A program made the translations under genes and the position numbers. Below are positions 24,770 through 34,038 of a DNA stretch of 64,000 bases, piece by piece; positions within the stretch are counted from its first letter, which is position 1; each line of letters starts with the position of its first letter. The stretch is from the NCBI GenBank assembly GCA_965200525.1, contig OZ241368.1, forward strand, positions 2,666,001-2,730,000, in the 5' to 3' direction. The notes beneath the pieces were generated by a model that saw nothing but the letters and a program-made list of their open reading frames with translations, ran no database searches and was not told where the DNA came from. This DNA comes from JANNPJ01 sp965200525 (lineage in GTDB: Bacteria > Actinomycetota > Actinomycetes > Actinomycetales > Kineosporiaceae).

Positions 24770-27588
24770 TCGCGATGGTGGGGGCCCAGCTGCGTTTTCG
24801 CCGTGCGAGGTTCGTGGCCACCCTGCTGGCGGTGAGTATCGCGGTGGCCAGTTTCAGCCTGCTGGCCTCGGCCGCGCGCGGATCCCAGCTGCGAGCGGTG
24901 GGTACCGTCCAGGAGAACTTCCGGCCCGGTTACGACCTGCTGGTCCGGCCCGCGGCCGACCCGGGCGGCAATCAGGTCAGTTACGGCACGGTGGCGGCCA
25001 CCTACGGCGGCATCAGCACCGAACAGTGGCACCGCGTGCTGGCCGTGCCGGGGGTGTCGGTGGCGGCGCCGGTCGCGATGGTCGGCTACGTGATGCACGA
25101 GACCGCCGTCCCGGTGGACCTTTCGCGCTACGTGGACAGCAAGCTCGACCGGCAGGTGCTGCGGGTGCGCCCGACCTGGGTGGGTGACCGGGGCCGCAGC
25201 CGGGTCACCGACGGCGGCGGCTACCTCTACGTCACGTCCGACCGGCTGACCTTTGTCCCCGGGAAGCTGCTACGACCGAGCGACACCTGGACCGGATTCC
25301 CGCGGGCGTCGGCGCTGTACGAGGAGCAGGACGACGGCAGCCGGACCGCGGTGTGCAACGAGAGCGAGTTCGAGGGGGTGGCGCCGCTGGCGGCCGACCA
25401 GCGGCGCGGGCGCGCCTGCTGGTCCAGCGACCCGGCCTCGAACGGGAACGTCACCCGCACCCCGCAGTCGGAGGTGCTGGTGCCCGAACCCATGTTGCTG
25501 GCGGCGATCGACCCCGAGCAGGAGGCCAAGCTCAACGGCCTGGACGCCGCGCTGGACTCCGGGCAGTACTTCGGCACCGCCACGCGCCGCACCGAGGTGC
25601 CGGTGTTGATGGCCTCGCGCCCACAACTCGATCGCCGGGCCCAGGTGAGCATCGACCGGCTCAGCCCGGGCTCCGCCCGCCGGGCCGGCCGGGGCGTCAC
25701 GTTCGACAACCTGATGGACGGCTACGAGACCGAGCGCGGCACCTCGCTGGGCACCGTGACCATCTCCGAGGCCCAGGCCTATCAGCGGGTTCTGCAGGAG
25801 CTACGGCATCCCCGAACCAGCGACTGGAAGGTGGACACCTCCGACGCGCCGTTCCCCTACGGCGGCGCGCGCCCGCAGAACCGGCAGCAGGACGCCGGCA
25901 GTGACCAGATCACCGCCTTCTGGGCGGTCGGCGCGCCCCGGATCACCACCGTCGATGGCCGGGCCGCCGCCCAGCCGCAGCGTTACACCGGCGTCGAATG
26001 GGGCAGCGCCTTTCACGACGCCCCCCAGCTCAACCCGCTGCCCCTGGAACTGTCCGACACCCCGCTGCGGGCGGTCGGGTCGTCGCACGCACCGGACCAC
26101 TCCAGTACCGCGATGCCGGCCTACCTGCACGCGATCGGCACCTACGACCCGGACCGGGCCGACGTGGGGCCGGCCCTGGCCCGAATGCCCGCCGACCTGT
26201 TCACCGGCACCGGTGTGGCCGCCGGCGACGACGCCTCGCGCCGGGCGCTGGGCGGGCGCACCCTGCTACCGAGCGCCGACTTCGCCGCGGCGGTGGCTCA
26301 GCGCCCGGAGCTGCTGACCACTTTGTCGGCGCTGGCGAAGCTGCACACCGCCCCTTACACCGACCTGTCCGCCGACGCCGGGGTGAACGTCGCCGCACCG
26401 ATCAGCTCGATCCGGGTCCGGCTGGCCGGACCGCTGGGGATGGACGCCCTGTCCAAGGAGCGGGCCCGGCTGGCGGCCGAGCGGATCCGGCAGGCCACCG
26501 GCCTGCAGGTGGACCTCACCCTGGGCGCCTCCGCGACGACCAGCACCGTCGCTCTGCCGGCCGGTACTCACGGGCGCCCGGCGCTGCAGGTGGCCGAACC
26601 CCGGCTGCGGTCCGGGGTGGCCGCGGTGGTGGTGCAGGCGGTGGACCGCAAGAGCCTGCTGCTGGCCGTCCTGGTGCTGGTGGCCTGCGTGCTGGCGGTG
26701 GCCAACGCCACCAGTGCCGTCGTCCGCACCCGCAGCACCGAGCTCGGCGTGCTGGCCTGCCTGGGCTGGCCCCGGCGGCGGCTGTTCTCGCTCGTGCTGC
26801 TGGAGTCGCTGGCCCTGGGGGCACTGGCCGGACTGGCCGGCACGGTGGTCGCGGTGGCCGGCGCGCCGGCGCTCGGCGTGCACCTGAACCCGCGCTACAC
26901 CCTGCTGGCGATCCCCGCCGCTCTCCTGCTGACCATGATCGCCTCGCTGCCGCCGGCCTGGCGGGCGACCCGGGCGGCGCCGGCGGCGGCGATCCGGCCC
27001 GGTGTCGTTGCCGTCCGCCGCCGCCGGGTTCCTCACCGGATCAGCGGCCTGGCCTGGGCCAACGTCCTGCGCTCGGGCGGGCGCTCCGCGGTGGGGGCGC
27101 TGAGCCTGGCCCTCGGAGTGGCGTCGTTGAGCCTGCTGTTCGTGATCACCGTGTCCTTCCGCGGGACGGTGACCGGCACGGTGCTCGGCGACGCGATCAC
27201 CGTCCAGGTCCGGGCCACCGACTACGTCGCCGCCGCCCTGACCGTGCTGCTCGGCGCGGCCACCGTCGCCGACGTGGTGTACGTCAACATCCGGGAGCGA
27301 TCGGCGGAGTTCGCGCTGCTGGCGGCCACGGGTTGGCCGGACGGCGCCGTCGCCCGACTGGCCGGGTACGAGGCGGTGGCCCTGGGGATGAGCGGGGGAG
27401 TGCTCGGGGCGGGGGCCGGGCTGGCCGCGGCGGCCGCGCTCACCGGCGGCCTGCCCGGGCAGGCCTGGCTGGTCGGCGCCCTGGCTGCGGCCGTGGGCCT
27501 ACTGGCGACCGTGGCCGCCGCCGTTCTGCCGGTGCGTTCGCTGCGCGGCCTGCCGATCGCGTTGTTGCTGGCCGAGGAGGGAGCCTGA
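24766..27588 (+). CDS. Large FtsX-fold ABC permease
   Basis: A 940-residue permease with one N-terminal helix (about 12-34), an extracytoplasmic region of about 580 residues, then three helices (about 625-745), a cytoplasmic stretch, another transmembrane helix at about 775-800, and three final helices (about 820-935). This is the duplicated FtsX layout with eight helices (1+3 and 1+3). The external domain is far larger than in classical MacB and includes Arg/Asp/Tyr-rich segments without a motif I recognise. The GTG start overlaps the ATPase gene. The pair probably exports or extracts an envelope molecule or transmits ATP-driven movement to an external partner. Confidence 0.88.
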   Translation: MIAMVGAQLRFRRARFVATLLAVSIAVASFSLLASAARGSQLRAVGTVQENFRPGYDLLVRPAADPGGNQVSYGTVAATYGGISTEQWHRVLAVPGVSVAAPVAMVGYVMHETAVPVDLSRYVDSKLDRQVLRVRPTWVGDRGRSRVTDGGGYLYVTSDRLTFVPGKLLRPSDTWTGFPRASALYEEQDDGSRTAVCNESEFEGVAPLAADQRRGRACWSSDPASNGNVTRTPQSEVLVPEPMLLAAIDPEQEAKLNGLDAALDSGQYFGTATRRTEVPVLMASRPQLDRRAQVSIDRLSPGSARRAGRGVTFDNLMDGYETERGTSLGTVTISEAQAYQRVLQELRHPRTSDWKVDTSDAPFPYGGARPQNRQQDAGSDQITAFWAVGAPRITTVDGRAAAQPQRYTGVEWGSAFHDAPQLNPLPLELSDTPLRAVGSSHAPDHSSTAMPAYLHAIGTYDPDRADVGPALARMPADLFTGTGVAAGDDASRRALGGRTLLPSADFAAAVAQRPELLTTLSALAKLHTAPYTDLSADAGVNVAAPISSIRVRLAGPLGMDALSKERARLAAERIRQATGLQVDLTLGASATTSTVALPAGTHGRPALQVAEPRLRSGVAAVVVQAVDRKSLLLAVLVLVACVLAVANATSAVVRTRSTELGVLACLGWPRRRLFSLVLLESLALGALAGLAGTVVAVAGAPALGVHLNPRYTLLAIPAALLLTMIASLPPAWRATRAAPAAAIRPGVVAVRRRRVPHRISGLAWANVLRSGGRSAVGALSLALGVASLSLLFVITVSFRGTVTGTVLGDAITVQVRATDYVAAALTVLLGAATVADVVYVNIRERSAEFALLAATGWPDGAVARLAGYEAVALGMSGGVLGAGAGLAAAAALTGGLPGQAWLVGALAAAVGLLATVAAAVLPVRSLRGLPIALLLAEEGA

Positions 27589-27603
27589 GCTGGGCTCAGG
27601 CTC
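27581..27603. terminator. Compact hairpin containing both stop codons
   Basis: GAGCCTGAG and CTCAGGCTC form a perfect 9-bp stem with a 5-nt loop. The stop codons of the convergent permease (27586-27588) and kinase (27596-27598) lie inside the two arms, so one element terminates both genes. Confidence 0.75.
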
Positions 27604-29200
27604 GGTGCAGGCTGTTGGCGATGGTGGAACTCTTGGACGAGTTCGGGTTCGTCAGCACGAAGGTCAGCTGACCGGGCTCGGTCGAGTTGAGCACGAGCTG
27701 GCCGAAGGTCGATCGACAGCGGTTGTCCGGATCCTGCTCCAGCGTGGTGGTGAGCCGGATCGCGGTGCCGAGCACCGAGTCGACCTTGGCCGTGCCCGAG
27801 CAGCCCGGTTGCTCGAACTTCAGCCGGCCGGTGGTGCCGCCCTGCTGCAGCTCGAGTTCGACCGTCCAGTAGGTGAGTAACTTGCCGACGTGCATGGCGC
27901 TGCCGGTCCAGGTGCCGGCGAACGCCTTCGGGATGGTGCCGCCGTCCGGGTCGATCACCAGGCCGCCCGGGCTCGAGCCGTTGTCGGACTTCGACGTGCT
28001 GGTCGCGGTCGGCTCCGCCGGCGGGGTGGTGGCGACCACCGGATCGGTGATCGAACTGGAGGCCGCGGCGGGCTCCTTCTTGTCGTTCTTGAACAGACCA
28101 CCGGCGGTCAGCCCGAGCGCTCCGGCCAGCGTGGCCACGATGAGGACGGCGATCGCGGCCCGGGTCAGCCGGGAGGTTCGCCGGCGCGGCGGGATCGGCG
28201 ACGCCGTTGCGCTATCGGTCACGAACGGCGGCAGCGTGGGCAGCGAGGGCTGGTCGGTCTCCGGAACCGGCGGCACGGGCTGACTGATCGCCGGGATCGG
28301 GGCCGGCGACGGGATCCGTACGGCCTGAGCCAGGTCGGCCGCCTTGGCCAGCATCACGGTCGGGTCGCTGACGTCGAACTCGGGCGCGGGCCGGCCGAGC
28401 AGCAGAGCCAGGGCCTGCTGGGCGGTCGGCCGCCGGGCCGGGTCCTTCTCCAGGCAGTACCGCAGCACGTTGACGAGCGCGGCCGGCACCCCGGTCAGGT
28501 TCGGCTCGCCGTGGGTGATCCGGTAGACGACGGCCATCATGTGCTCGGCCTCGAACGGGGCCCGCCCGGTGGCGGCGTACCCGATCACCGAGGCCCAGGC
28601 GAACATGTCGGCGGCCGGCCCGACCGGCTCGGCCCGCAACTGCTCGGGCGACATGTAGGCCGGCGTGCCGAAGATCCGGCTGGTCACCGTGGTCTCGGTG
28701 GACAGGTCGCGGGCGATTCCGAAGTCGATCACCCGTGGGCCGTCGGGTGAGAGCATCACGTTGGCCGGCTTGAAGTCGCGGTGGACGACGCCGGCCTGGT
28801 GGATGGCGGCCAACGCGGTGGCCGTACCGATCGCCATCCGGTGCAGCCGGGCCCCGGTCATCGGCCCGGCCTGGCGGACCTGCTGCTGCAGCGACGGGCC
28901 CTCGATGTACTCGCTGACGACGTAGGGCGTGGGCCCTTCGAGCTGGGCGTCCACCACCTGGGCGGTGCAGAACGGCGCCACCAGCCGGGCGGCGGCCACC
29001 TCCTTGGCGAACTGCCGGCGGGCCTGCTGGTTCTCCAGCCCGGAGAGCAGTTGCTTGATCGCTACCCGCTCGCCGCGCGCGGTCGTGGCCAGGTAGACCA
29101 CGCCCTGGCCGCCGGCGCCGAGACGACCCATGACCTGATAACCCCCGATCTCGCGGGGGTCGCTCTGTTGCAGATCAAGCATCTGAGACACGTGCGACAT
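27596..29200 (-). CDS. Membrane Ser/Thr protein kinase with external ligand-like domain
   Basis: A 534-residue kinase distinct from PknA/B. Kinase domain about 20-275: LGAGGQGVV, Lys49, HRDFKPAN at 140-147, DFG 159-161, GTPAYMSPEQ. A Pro-rich linker leads to one membrane helix (about 345-367), then about 165 external residues with two well-separated Cys and a beta-rich pattern ending FVLTNPN; no PASTA repeat is present. This kinase class (often annotated simply as serine/threonine protein kinase) is common in high-GC actinobacteria. It faces the ABC transporter and has no coupled partner, so its signal is unknown. Confidence 0.92.
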   Translation of the reverse strand: MSHVSQMLDLQQSDPREIGGYQVMGRLGAGGQGVVYLATTARGERVAIKQLLSGLENQQARRQFAKEVAAARLVAPFCTAQVVDAQLEGPTPYVVSEYIEGPSLQQQVRQAGPMTGARLHRMAIGTATALAAIHQAGVVHRDFKPANVMLSPDGPRVIDFGIARDLSTETTVTSRIFGTPAYMSPEQLRAEPVGPAADMFAWASVIGYAATGRAPFEAEHMMAVVYRITHGEPNLTGVPAALVNVLRYCLEKDPARRPTAQQALALLLGRPAPEFDVSDPTVMLAKAADLAQAVRIPSPAPIPAISQPVPPVPETDQPSLPTLPPFVTDSATASPIPPRRRTSRLTRAAIAVLIVATLAGALGLTAGGLFKNDKKEPAAASSSITDPVVATTPPAEPTATSTSKSDNGSSPGGLVIDPDGGTIPKAFAGTWTGSAMHVGKLLTYWTVELELQQGGTTGRLKFEQPGCSGTAKVDSVLGTAIRLTTTLEQDPDNRCRSTFGQLVLNSTEPGQLTFVLTNPNSSKSSTIANSLHRA

Positions 29201-29302
29201 CGTGCCGCAAATCAGGACGGAAATGGCTTTCGGAGGGTCAGCAATCGGTCACGGATCGGCGAAACAGGGGCGATTCCGGGGACGACGGGGAGCCGGACCG
29301 GG

Positions 29303-29686
29303 TCAGGCGGTGGCCCCGGCCGGGTTCTGGTCCGAGCCCAGGTAGGTGCCGTAGCCCTCGCGCACGAGCTCGCCGTCGAAGATCAGCACCTCGTTGACCA
29401 GGCCACCCTTCTGGTTGCGGTAGTTGATCACCAGGCTGGCCACACCCGCGTAGACGCCCACCAACTCGAATTTGAGGTCCGGAATCCGGCGCAGCCCTTC
29501 GGTCCAGTAGGCGCGCAGGGCCGGCTTGCCCCGCAGGACGCCGTCACTGCCCTCCAGCAGCTGGGCCGCCACCGGCGAGCTGAAGACGACGTCCTCGGTG
29601 AAGTGGGCCAGCAGGGCCTCGACGTCGTGGTCGTTCCAGGCCTTCACCCAGTGGTCGGCGTAGGCGAGCGGGTCGGGGAAAGTCAT
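29303..29686 (-). CDS. SnoaL/NTF2-like protein coupled to SMC operon
   Basis: A 127-residue cone-shaped NTF2-fold protein: ADHWVKAWNDHDVEALLAHFTEDVVFSSP is split over helix 1 and the first strand, RAYWTEGLRRIPDL follows, and a final strand region has VLIFDGELVREGYGTYLG. Such proteins act as small ligand-binding enzymes or stress proteins; the catalytic pocket residues do not point to one reaction. Its ATG overlaps the SMC-like ATPase stop (ATGA), so it is the last gene of that operon. Whether it belongs functionally or is a passenger is not known. Confidence 0.85.
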   Translation of the reverse strand: MTFPDPLAYADHWVKAWNDHDVEALLAHFTEDVVFSSPVAAQLLEGSDGVLRGKPALRAYWTEGLRRIPDLKFELVGVYAGVASLVINYRNQKGGLVNEVLIFDGELVREGYGTYLGSDQNPAGATA

Positions 29687-32600
29687 CCCATGATTATCTC
29701 CATATCGGACCCCTCGTCCAGTGTCGGCGCGTTCCCGCTCGGGCGGTACGACGACATCCAGTCGCGCAACAGCTCGACCCGGGCGTGGTTGGGCTCGCTG
29801 CCGTTGACCACCGGGGCCTCGTTGTAGGGCATCGCGTCGGAGCTGCGCCGCAGCTTGATGTAGAGGCCGGAGGCGCTGATCGCGTACCGCTCCATGTCGT
29901 CCTGCAGGGCTCCGACCACGGTGATGTTGCGGTCGGCGCCGATCTTCTCGAACAGGGCCACCGCTTCCCGCCGGTGCTCGCTGCCCAGGTTGCGGCCCAG
30001 CTCGTCGAGCACCAGCAGCAGCGGGCGGTTGCCCGAGCCGGCCAGGGCAGCCGCACAGACCAGCTTCACCGCCTTCTCGTCGATCTGGGCGGTGTTGGCC
30101 CGCAGGCTGTACGACGCCATCCGCTGGCCCTCGGCCCGGCGCCACTTCGGCGTCACCGACCAGCGCCAGGGCTTGTCCGGCTGGCTCGGCGGCTCGGGCT
30201 CGGGGTACTCCAGACCGGCCCCGTAGCCGCCGTACTGCTGGTCGAGCCGGTCGAACTCGACCGCCACCTTGCGCAGCTTGTCCTTGATCCCGGCGGCCAG
30301 CGAGGCCCGCTGGACCAGGGCCGCGTGGGCGGCCTCGGTCAGGCCGAGCTGGGCCGCGGCCAGGCCCTTGGTCCGGTCGGCCCGCTGCTGCTCGATCGAG
30401 AGCTTGTCGTCCCGGTCCTGCCGCTCGGTGTTGGTCAGGTGGGTGTGCAGCCCGCGCAGCAGGGCCGGGGCCAGCGGTACCCGCACCTCCAGCCCCCCGC
30501 GCAGCCAGCGCTGTTGGTGCAGGATCTCCTCGATCTCGCGGGGCAGCTGCTCCCGCGGGGTGTCGCTCGCGAAGCACAGCCCGACCACCTCGTTGAGCTG
30601 GTGGCAGGCCTCCTCGTTCCAGTCGGCCACCGACCGGGCCTGCTCCCGCTCAGCCAGGCTGAGCAGGTAACTGGTGGCCGCCGCCGTGGTCTCGCCCCAC
30701 CCCTTCTGCCGACCGGCCAGGTCCAGGGACTGCAACTCACCGGCCAGGGACGCGCGGTGCTCGGCCTTCTCCCGCAGGGTCTGCCGGTAGCGGCGGATCT
30801 GCTCGGCCAGGGTGGTGATCCGCTGCTCACGGGTGCCCTGCTCCTTCAGCGCCTGCTCGAACTCGCGCTGGGCCGCGGCCAGCTCCGGCTGCAGGTCGAG
30901 GCGCAACTGGTCGTGCTCCTCGTTCTGCCGGCGCAGCTGTTCGATCTGCTGCTGCAGGTCGGCGACCTGATCGGCGGCCTCGGCGGCCTCGGTGCGCTGC
31001 TGCGCCCGCTCCAGCCCCCGGGCCGCCACCGCGAGCGCCGCCTCGGCCGCCCGCAGGCTCGCCTCGGCCGCGACCACCCCGGCCCGGGCCGCGGCGACCC
31101 GGGCCACCCGGCCGGTGATCGGGTCGGCGAAGTCGCCGATCACCACCACGCCGGCCGCGTCGTCCACCGCCTGGGGGTCGGCCCCGCCGCGCTCGGCCAG
31201 AGCACTCAGAAAAGCGGAGACCGGGAACCGGGGATCGGCGCTGACCGGCAGGTTCGCCGCACTCGCGGGCCCGGCCCCGGCCAGCACGATCATCGAGCCG
31301 GGCAGGTCGTGCAGCACCGCCGCGGCCGATCCGGCCCGGTCGGGCTCGATGATCAGGGCCGTCCGGTACGGCACCAGCCGGCTCTCCCAGATCGTCCGCT
31401 CGGCGTCGCTCAGCACCACGACGTCGAGCAGGGCCACCGCCGGGATGCCGGCCTCCCGCAGCCGGCGCATCTGCTCCGCGGCCACGTCGTCACCGGACTC
31501 GGCCTCGGCCACCCGGAGCTCGGCGTCCCGGCCGGCCCGCTCAGCGATCGCCTGATCACCGAGGGCCTGCTTCCAGTCGGTGTGGGCGGTGGCCTGTTCG
31601 CACCGGGCCCGCTCCAGGCTACGGCCGTCGGCGCCCAGGGCCTGGGCCCGGAGGTCGCTCAGCCGGGCCCCGAGGTCGTCGATCCGGCTGACCGCCCGGT
31701 CGTGCTCGCGCTCCAGGTCGCGATCGCGGCTGACCAGGCCTGTGTGGTGCTGCTTGCGGACGGCGAACCGCTCGGCGAACTCGGCGTCGTCCTTGAGGAT
31801 CCGCAGGTCCGCCTCCAGGCCGTCGATGCTGCTCTCGACCACCGCCTCCTCCTCGGCCAGCGATTCCAGCTCGGACCGGAGCTGCTGATCCCGCTCGACG
31901 CCGTCGACGAGGTGGCGGGCGCTGCGCCCGTGCCAGACCGCCTGGGCCGCGCCGAGCTGCTCCCGGGCCCGGGCCCGGTGCCGGATGCCGGCCTCGACGA
32001 TCTCCATGTCCCGGTCCCACTGCTCGAGCGCTTCGGCCGCCTCGATCGCCGCCGCCCGGTGGGTGTGCTCGGTGGTGCGCAGTTCCTGCTCGTGGACGAG
32101 TTCGCGATCCAGCCCGGTGAGCGTCGCGATCGCGTCGAACACCCGGTCCGGGGTGAGTTCGTTCAAGGGCTGGGCCAGCAGGTTGGCCGTCGGGCTGGCC
32201 CGCACCGAGGTGGACAGGAACGACACGCAGCGCACGTGACCGCCGTACAGCACCGGCCCGAGCCGGTTGGCGTGAAAGTCGGTGCGACCGTTGCGGCGGG
32301 GCAGCGCCGTCCACAGTTGATCGACCTGACGGGCCCGTTCGTCGTCGGTGGCCCCGGCCGGAACGTGCAGCTCGTGGGTCCAGCGCAGGTCGATGTAGGG
32401 CGCCTTGCGGTTGATCCGCAACCACACGGTCAGGGCCGAGGCCCGCAGCTCGTCGGTGCTGCGGGCGGCCGGGTCGGCGAAGACGCCGATGATGAAGCCG
32501 CGGTCGGCGTTCGACCAGCGGGCCTCCTGGGCCGCCAGCTCGGCCGTGAACAGCAGTTCCGCCGCGCTCGAGGCGCCGCTGGTCAGCCGCCACTGCTCGT

Positions 32601-32826
32601 CGGCGTGCAGCAGGCTCAGGGCGGCGATGAACGACGACTTGCCGGCCCCGTTGGAGTCCTTCGGGCCCTGCCCGGCCACCGTGATCAGGCCCTCGGAGAT
32701 CACCGGTACCGGGTGGGTCGACAGCCGGGCGATGTCTACCATCTGGATGCCGACCAGCACCCGGCCACCAACGACGTCCTCGACGCGGTCCAGATCGGTG
32801 GGGGTGGCGACTTCGACGACGGTCAT
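29683..32826 (-). CDS. Divergent SMC/MukB/JetC-like ATPase
   Basis: A 1047-residue protein with SMC layout. N-terminal head with Walker A GPKDSNGAGKSS (about 54-65); charged coiled-coil about 255-455; a globular hinge-like insert about 460-575; returning coiled-coil about 580-780; C-terminal head with Walker B LLLVLDELGRN (about 936-946, DE at 941-942). Before Walker B, where LSGG is expected, I read SLRANTAQIDEKAVKL, so the ABC signature is not recognisable. Size and head arrangement are closest to MukB/MksB/Wadjet JetC rather than canonical Smc. The three preceding genes supply likely non-SMC subunits. Start ATG at 32826 overlaps the upstream gene by ATGA. Expected role: DNA loop extrusion or entrapment, for chromosome organisation or plasmid/phage restriction. 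Confidence 0.82.
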   Translation of the reverse strand: MTVVEVATPTDLDRVEDVVGGRVLVGIQMVDIARLSTHPVPVISEGLITVAGQGPKDSNGAGKSSFIAALSLLHADEQWRLTSGASSAAELLFTAELAAQEARWSNADRGFIIGVFADPAARSTDELRASALTVWLRINRKAPYIDLRWTHELHVPAGATDDERARQVDQLWTALPRRNGRTDFHANRLGPVLYGGHVRCVSFLSTSVRASPTANLLAQPLNELTPDRVFDAIATLTGLDRELVHEQELRTTEHTHRAAAIEAAEALEQWDRDMEIVEAGIRHRARAREQLGAAQAVWHGRSARHLVDGVERDQQLRSELESLAEEEAVVESSIDGLEADLRILKDDAEFAERFAVRKQHHTGLVSRDRDLEREHDRAVSRIDDLGARLSDLRAQALGADGRSLERARCEQATAHTDWKQALGDQAIAERAGRDAELRVAEAESGDDVAAEQMRRLREAGIPAVALLDVVVLSDAERTIWESRLVPYRTALIIEPDRAGSAAAVLHDLPGSMIVLAGAGPASAANLPVSADPRFPVSAFLSALAERGGADPQAVDDAAGVVVIGDFADPITGRVARVAAARAGVVAAEASLRAAEAALAVAARGLERAQQRTEAAEAADQVADLQQQIEQLRRQNEEHDQLRLDLQPELAAAQREFEQALKEQGTREQRITTLAEQIRRYRQTLREKAEHRASLAGELQSLDLAGRQKGWGETTAAATSYLLSLAEREQARSVADWNEEACHQLNEVVGLCFASDTPREQLPREIEEILHQQRWLRGGLEVRVPLAPALLRGLHTHLTNTERQDRDDKLSIEQQRADRTKGLAAAQLGLTEAAHAALVQRASLAAGIKDKLRKVAVEFDRLDQQYGGYGAGLEYPEPEPPSQPDKPWRWSVTPKWRRAEGQRMASYSLRANTAQIDEKAVKLVCAAALAGSGNRPLLLVLDELGRNLGSEHRREAVALFEKIGADRNITVVGALQDDMERYAISASGLYIKLRRSSDAMPYNEAPVVNGSEPNHARVELLRDWMSSYRPSGNAPTLDEGSDMEIIMG

Positions 32827-33479
32827 GACTTCCCTCGGCTGTGCAGGCGGCGGATCCGGATCGCGGCGGCGAGCGGCGTGTCGGGCCCGGCCGCCAGAAT
32901 GAGTTCTTCTTGCAGGCGGCGCCGGGCTGTCGGGGTGAGCCGGGAGAACTGCGGGCCGGGCACGTAGCCCGTCCCCCGGCGCCGGTCGAGCTGGACCAGC
33001 CCGGCGGCCCGCAGTCGGCCGAGCGCGGTCCGGGTCTCCTCCCGGGGGAGATGACTGTGCCGGAAGATCTCGTCCGGGGACGTCGGGTGCGGCGACGTCC
33101 ACGAGTCGGCGTCCTGGTCCATCTTCAGGGCGCCCTCGCTGCGCGGGATGGCCACCGAGTGGACCAGCACCAGGGTGAGGATGGCCCGGTCGATCCGGTC
33201 CAGCGGGTGCCAGCCGTCCGCGGTCAGTTCGGCGGTGACGTCGTCGCGGTAGCCCGAGGTCCAGTGCCCCGGCGTGGGCCGGACCAGGGTGCGTCCGACC
33301 TGGTTCAGCAGCAGCTCGAGACTGCGCCGCAAGGTGGCGTCGCGCAGGGCCGGCAACAGCGCCTCGGGTACCGGTTCGGCGCTGTTCTCCAGGGCGGAGA
33401 ACCCGGCCAGAACCTCCTCGGAGTGCCGCTCGCTGAGCTCGGCCAGCACAGCCTCAAAGACCGGGTTCGGCTCACTCAT
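32823..33479 (-). CDS. Possible KITE/MukE-like winged-helix subunit 2
   Basis: A 218-residue protein. The first half is helical (VFEAVLAELSERHSEEVLAGF). The second half reads as a winged helix (SPDEIFRHSHLPREETRTALGRLRAAGLVQLD followed by a basic wing RRRGTGYVPGP; motif about residues 130-175). It ends in Arg-rich sequence. It lies directly before the SMC-like gene (4-nt overlap). A transcription factor is possible, but the coupling suggests a structural partner like MukE/JetB. No named family recognised. Confidence 0.6.
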   Translation of the reverse strand: MSEPNPVFEAVLAELSERHSEEVLAGFSALENSAEPVPEALLPALRDATLRRSLELLLNQVGRTLVRPTPGHWTSGYRDDVTAELTADGWHPLDRIDRAILTLVLVHSVAIPRSEGALKMDQDADSWTSPHPTSPDEIFRHSHLPREETRTALGRLRAAGLVQLDRRRGTGYVPGPQFSRLTPTARRRLQEELILAAGPDTPLAAAIRIRRLHSRGKS

Positions 33480-34038
33480 CGTCGATCTCCACCCCACCCG
33501 GCCCGTTGTCCACAACCTTGTCCACATTGGGGATCAATCGCCACAGCTCGCGCAAGGTGCTCAACTCGGGATCGCTCCAGGCCGCCACCCGCGGGCCCAG
33601 CTGGACCTCCCGGGTGGCCTCGGACCAGCGCAACCAGCCCGAGCCGGCCAACCGCCGCACGCCCGCCACCAGGGCGATGTTGCTGTACCGCTCGTCCCGG
33701 TTGTCAGTGATCATCCGGAACACCGAGCTGACCTGGGCCCAGCTCGCCACCACCCCCGGCCAGGGCGAGCCGGAGGGCTCTGACCAGCAGCAACGCAGGC
33801 AGGCGGCCAGGGCCCGGGCGGTGTCGTTGGGCTGCTCGACGGCGGTCGCGGCCAGGCCGAACTCCGCCGGCACGGTCGGTCCGGCGCCTTCGGGAACCAG
33901 TGGCAGCAGCCACACCCCGGCCGCGTCGGCCTCCACCAGCCGGCGCATCCCGGGCGGTCCGCTCGCCGAGGGCGCGACCCGTTGCAGGCCGGCGGCCCGG
34001 GCCCGGGCCCACTCCCGGGCGGTCTCGTCGTCACTCAT
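33472..34038 (-). CDS. Small operon protein, possible KITE-like subunit 1
   Basis: A 188-residue acidic/aromatic protein of the size of MukE/JetB proteins. Conserved-looking parts are WAQVSSVFRMITDNRDERYSNIALVAGVRRLAG, readable as helices, and SGWLRWSEATREVQLGPRV, readable as a strand pair like a wing. Eight-base overlaps (GATGAGTGA type) join it to both neighbours. I cannot place it in a family from sequence alone; the role as an SMC accessory subunit is inferred from context. Confidence 0.5.
   Translation of the reverse strand: MSDDETAREWARARAAGLQRVAPSASGPPGMRRLVEADAAGVWLLPLVPEGAGPTVPAEFGLAATAVEQPNDTARALAACLRCCWSEPSGSPWPGVVASWAQVSSVFRMITDNRDERYSNIALVAGVRRLAGSGWLRWSEATREVQLGPRVAAWSDPELSTLRELWRLIPNVDKVVDNGPGGVEIDDE

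Noticed and set aside
29785..32967. A 1060-codon open frame on the plus strand opposite the SMC-like gene, and similar long antisense frames at 3021-4241, 7589-9130 and 30-60 % of other genes
   Set aside because: GC-rich third positions keep antisense frames open. Their proteins are Arg/Pro/Gly/His-rich without motifs, while the opposite frames have clear domains.
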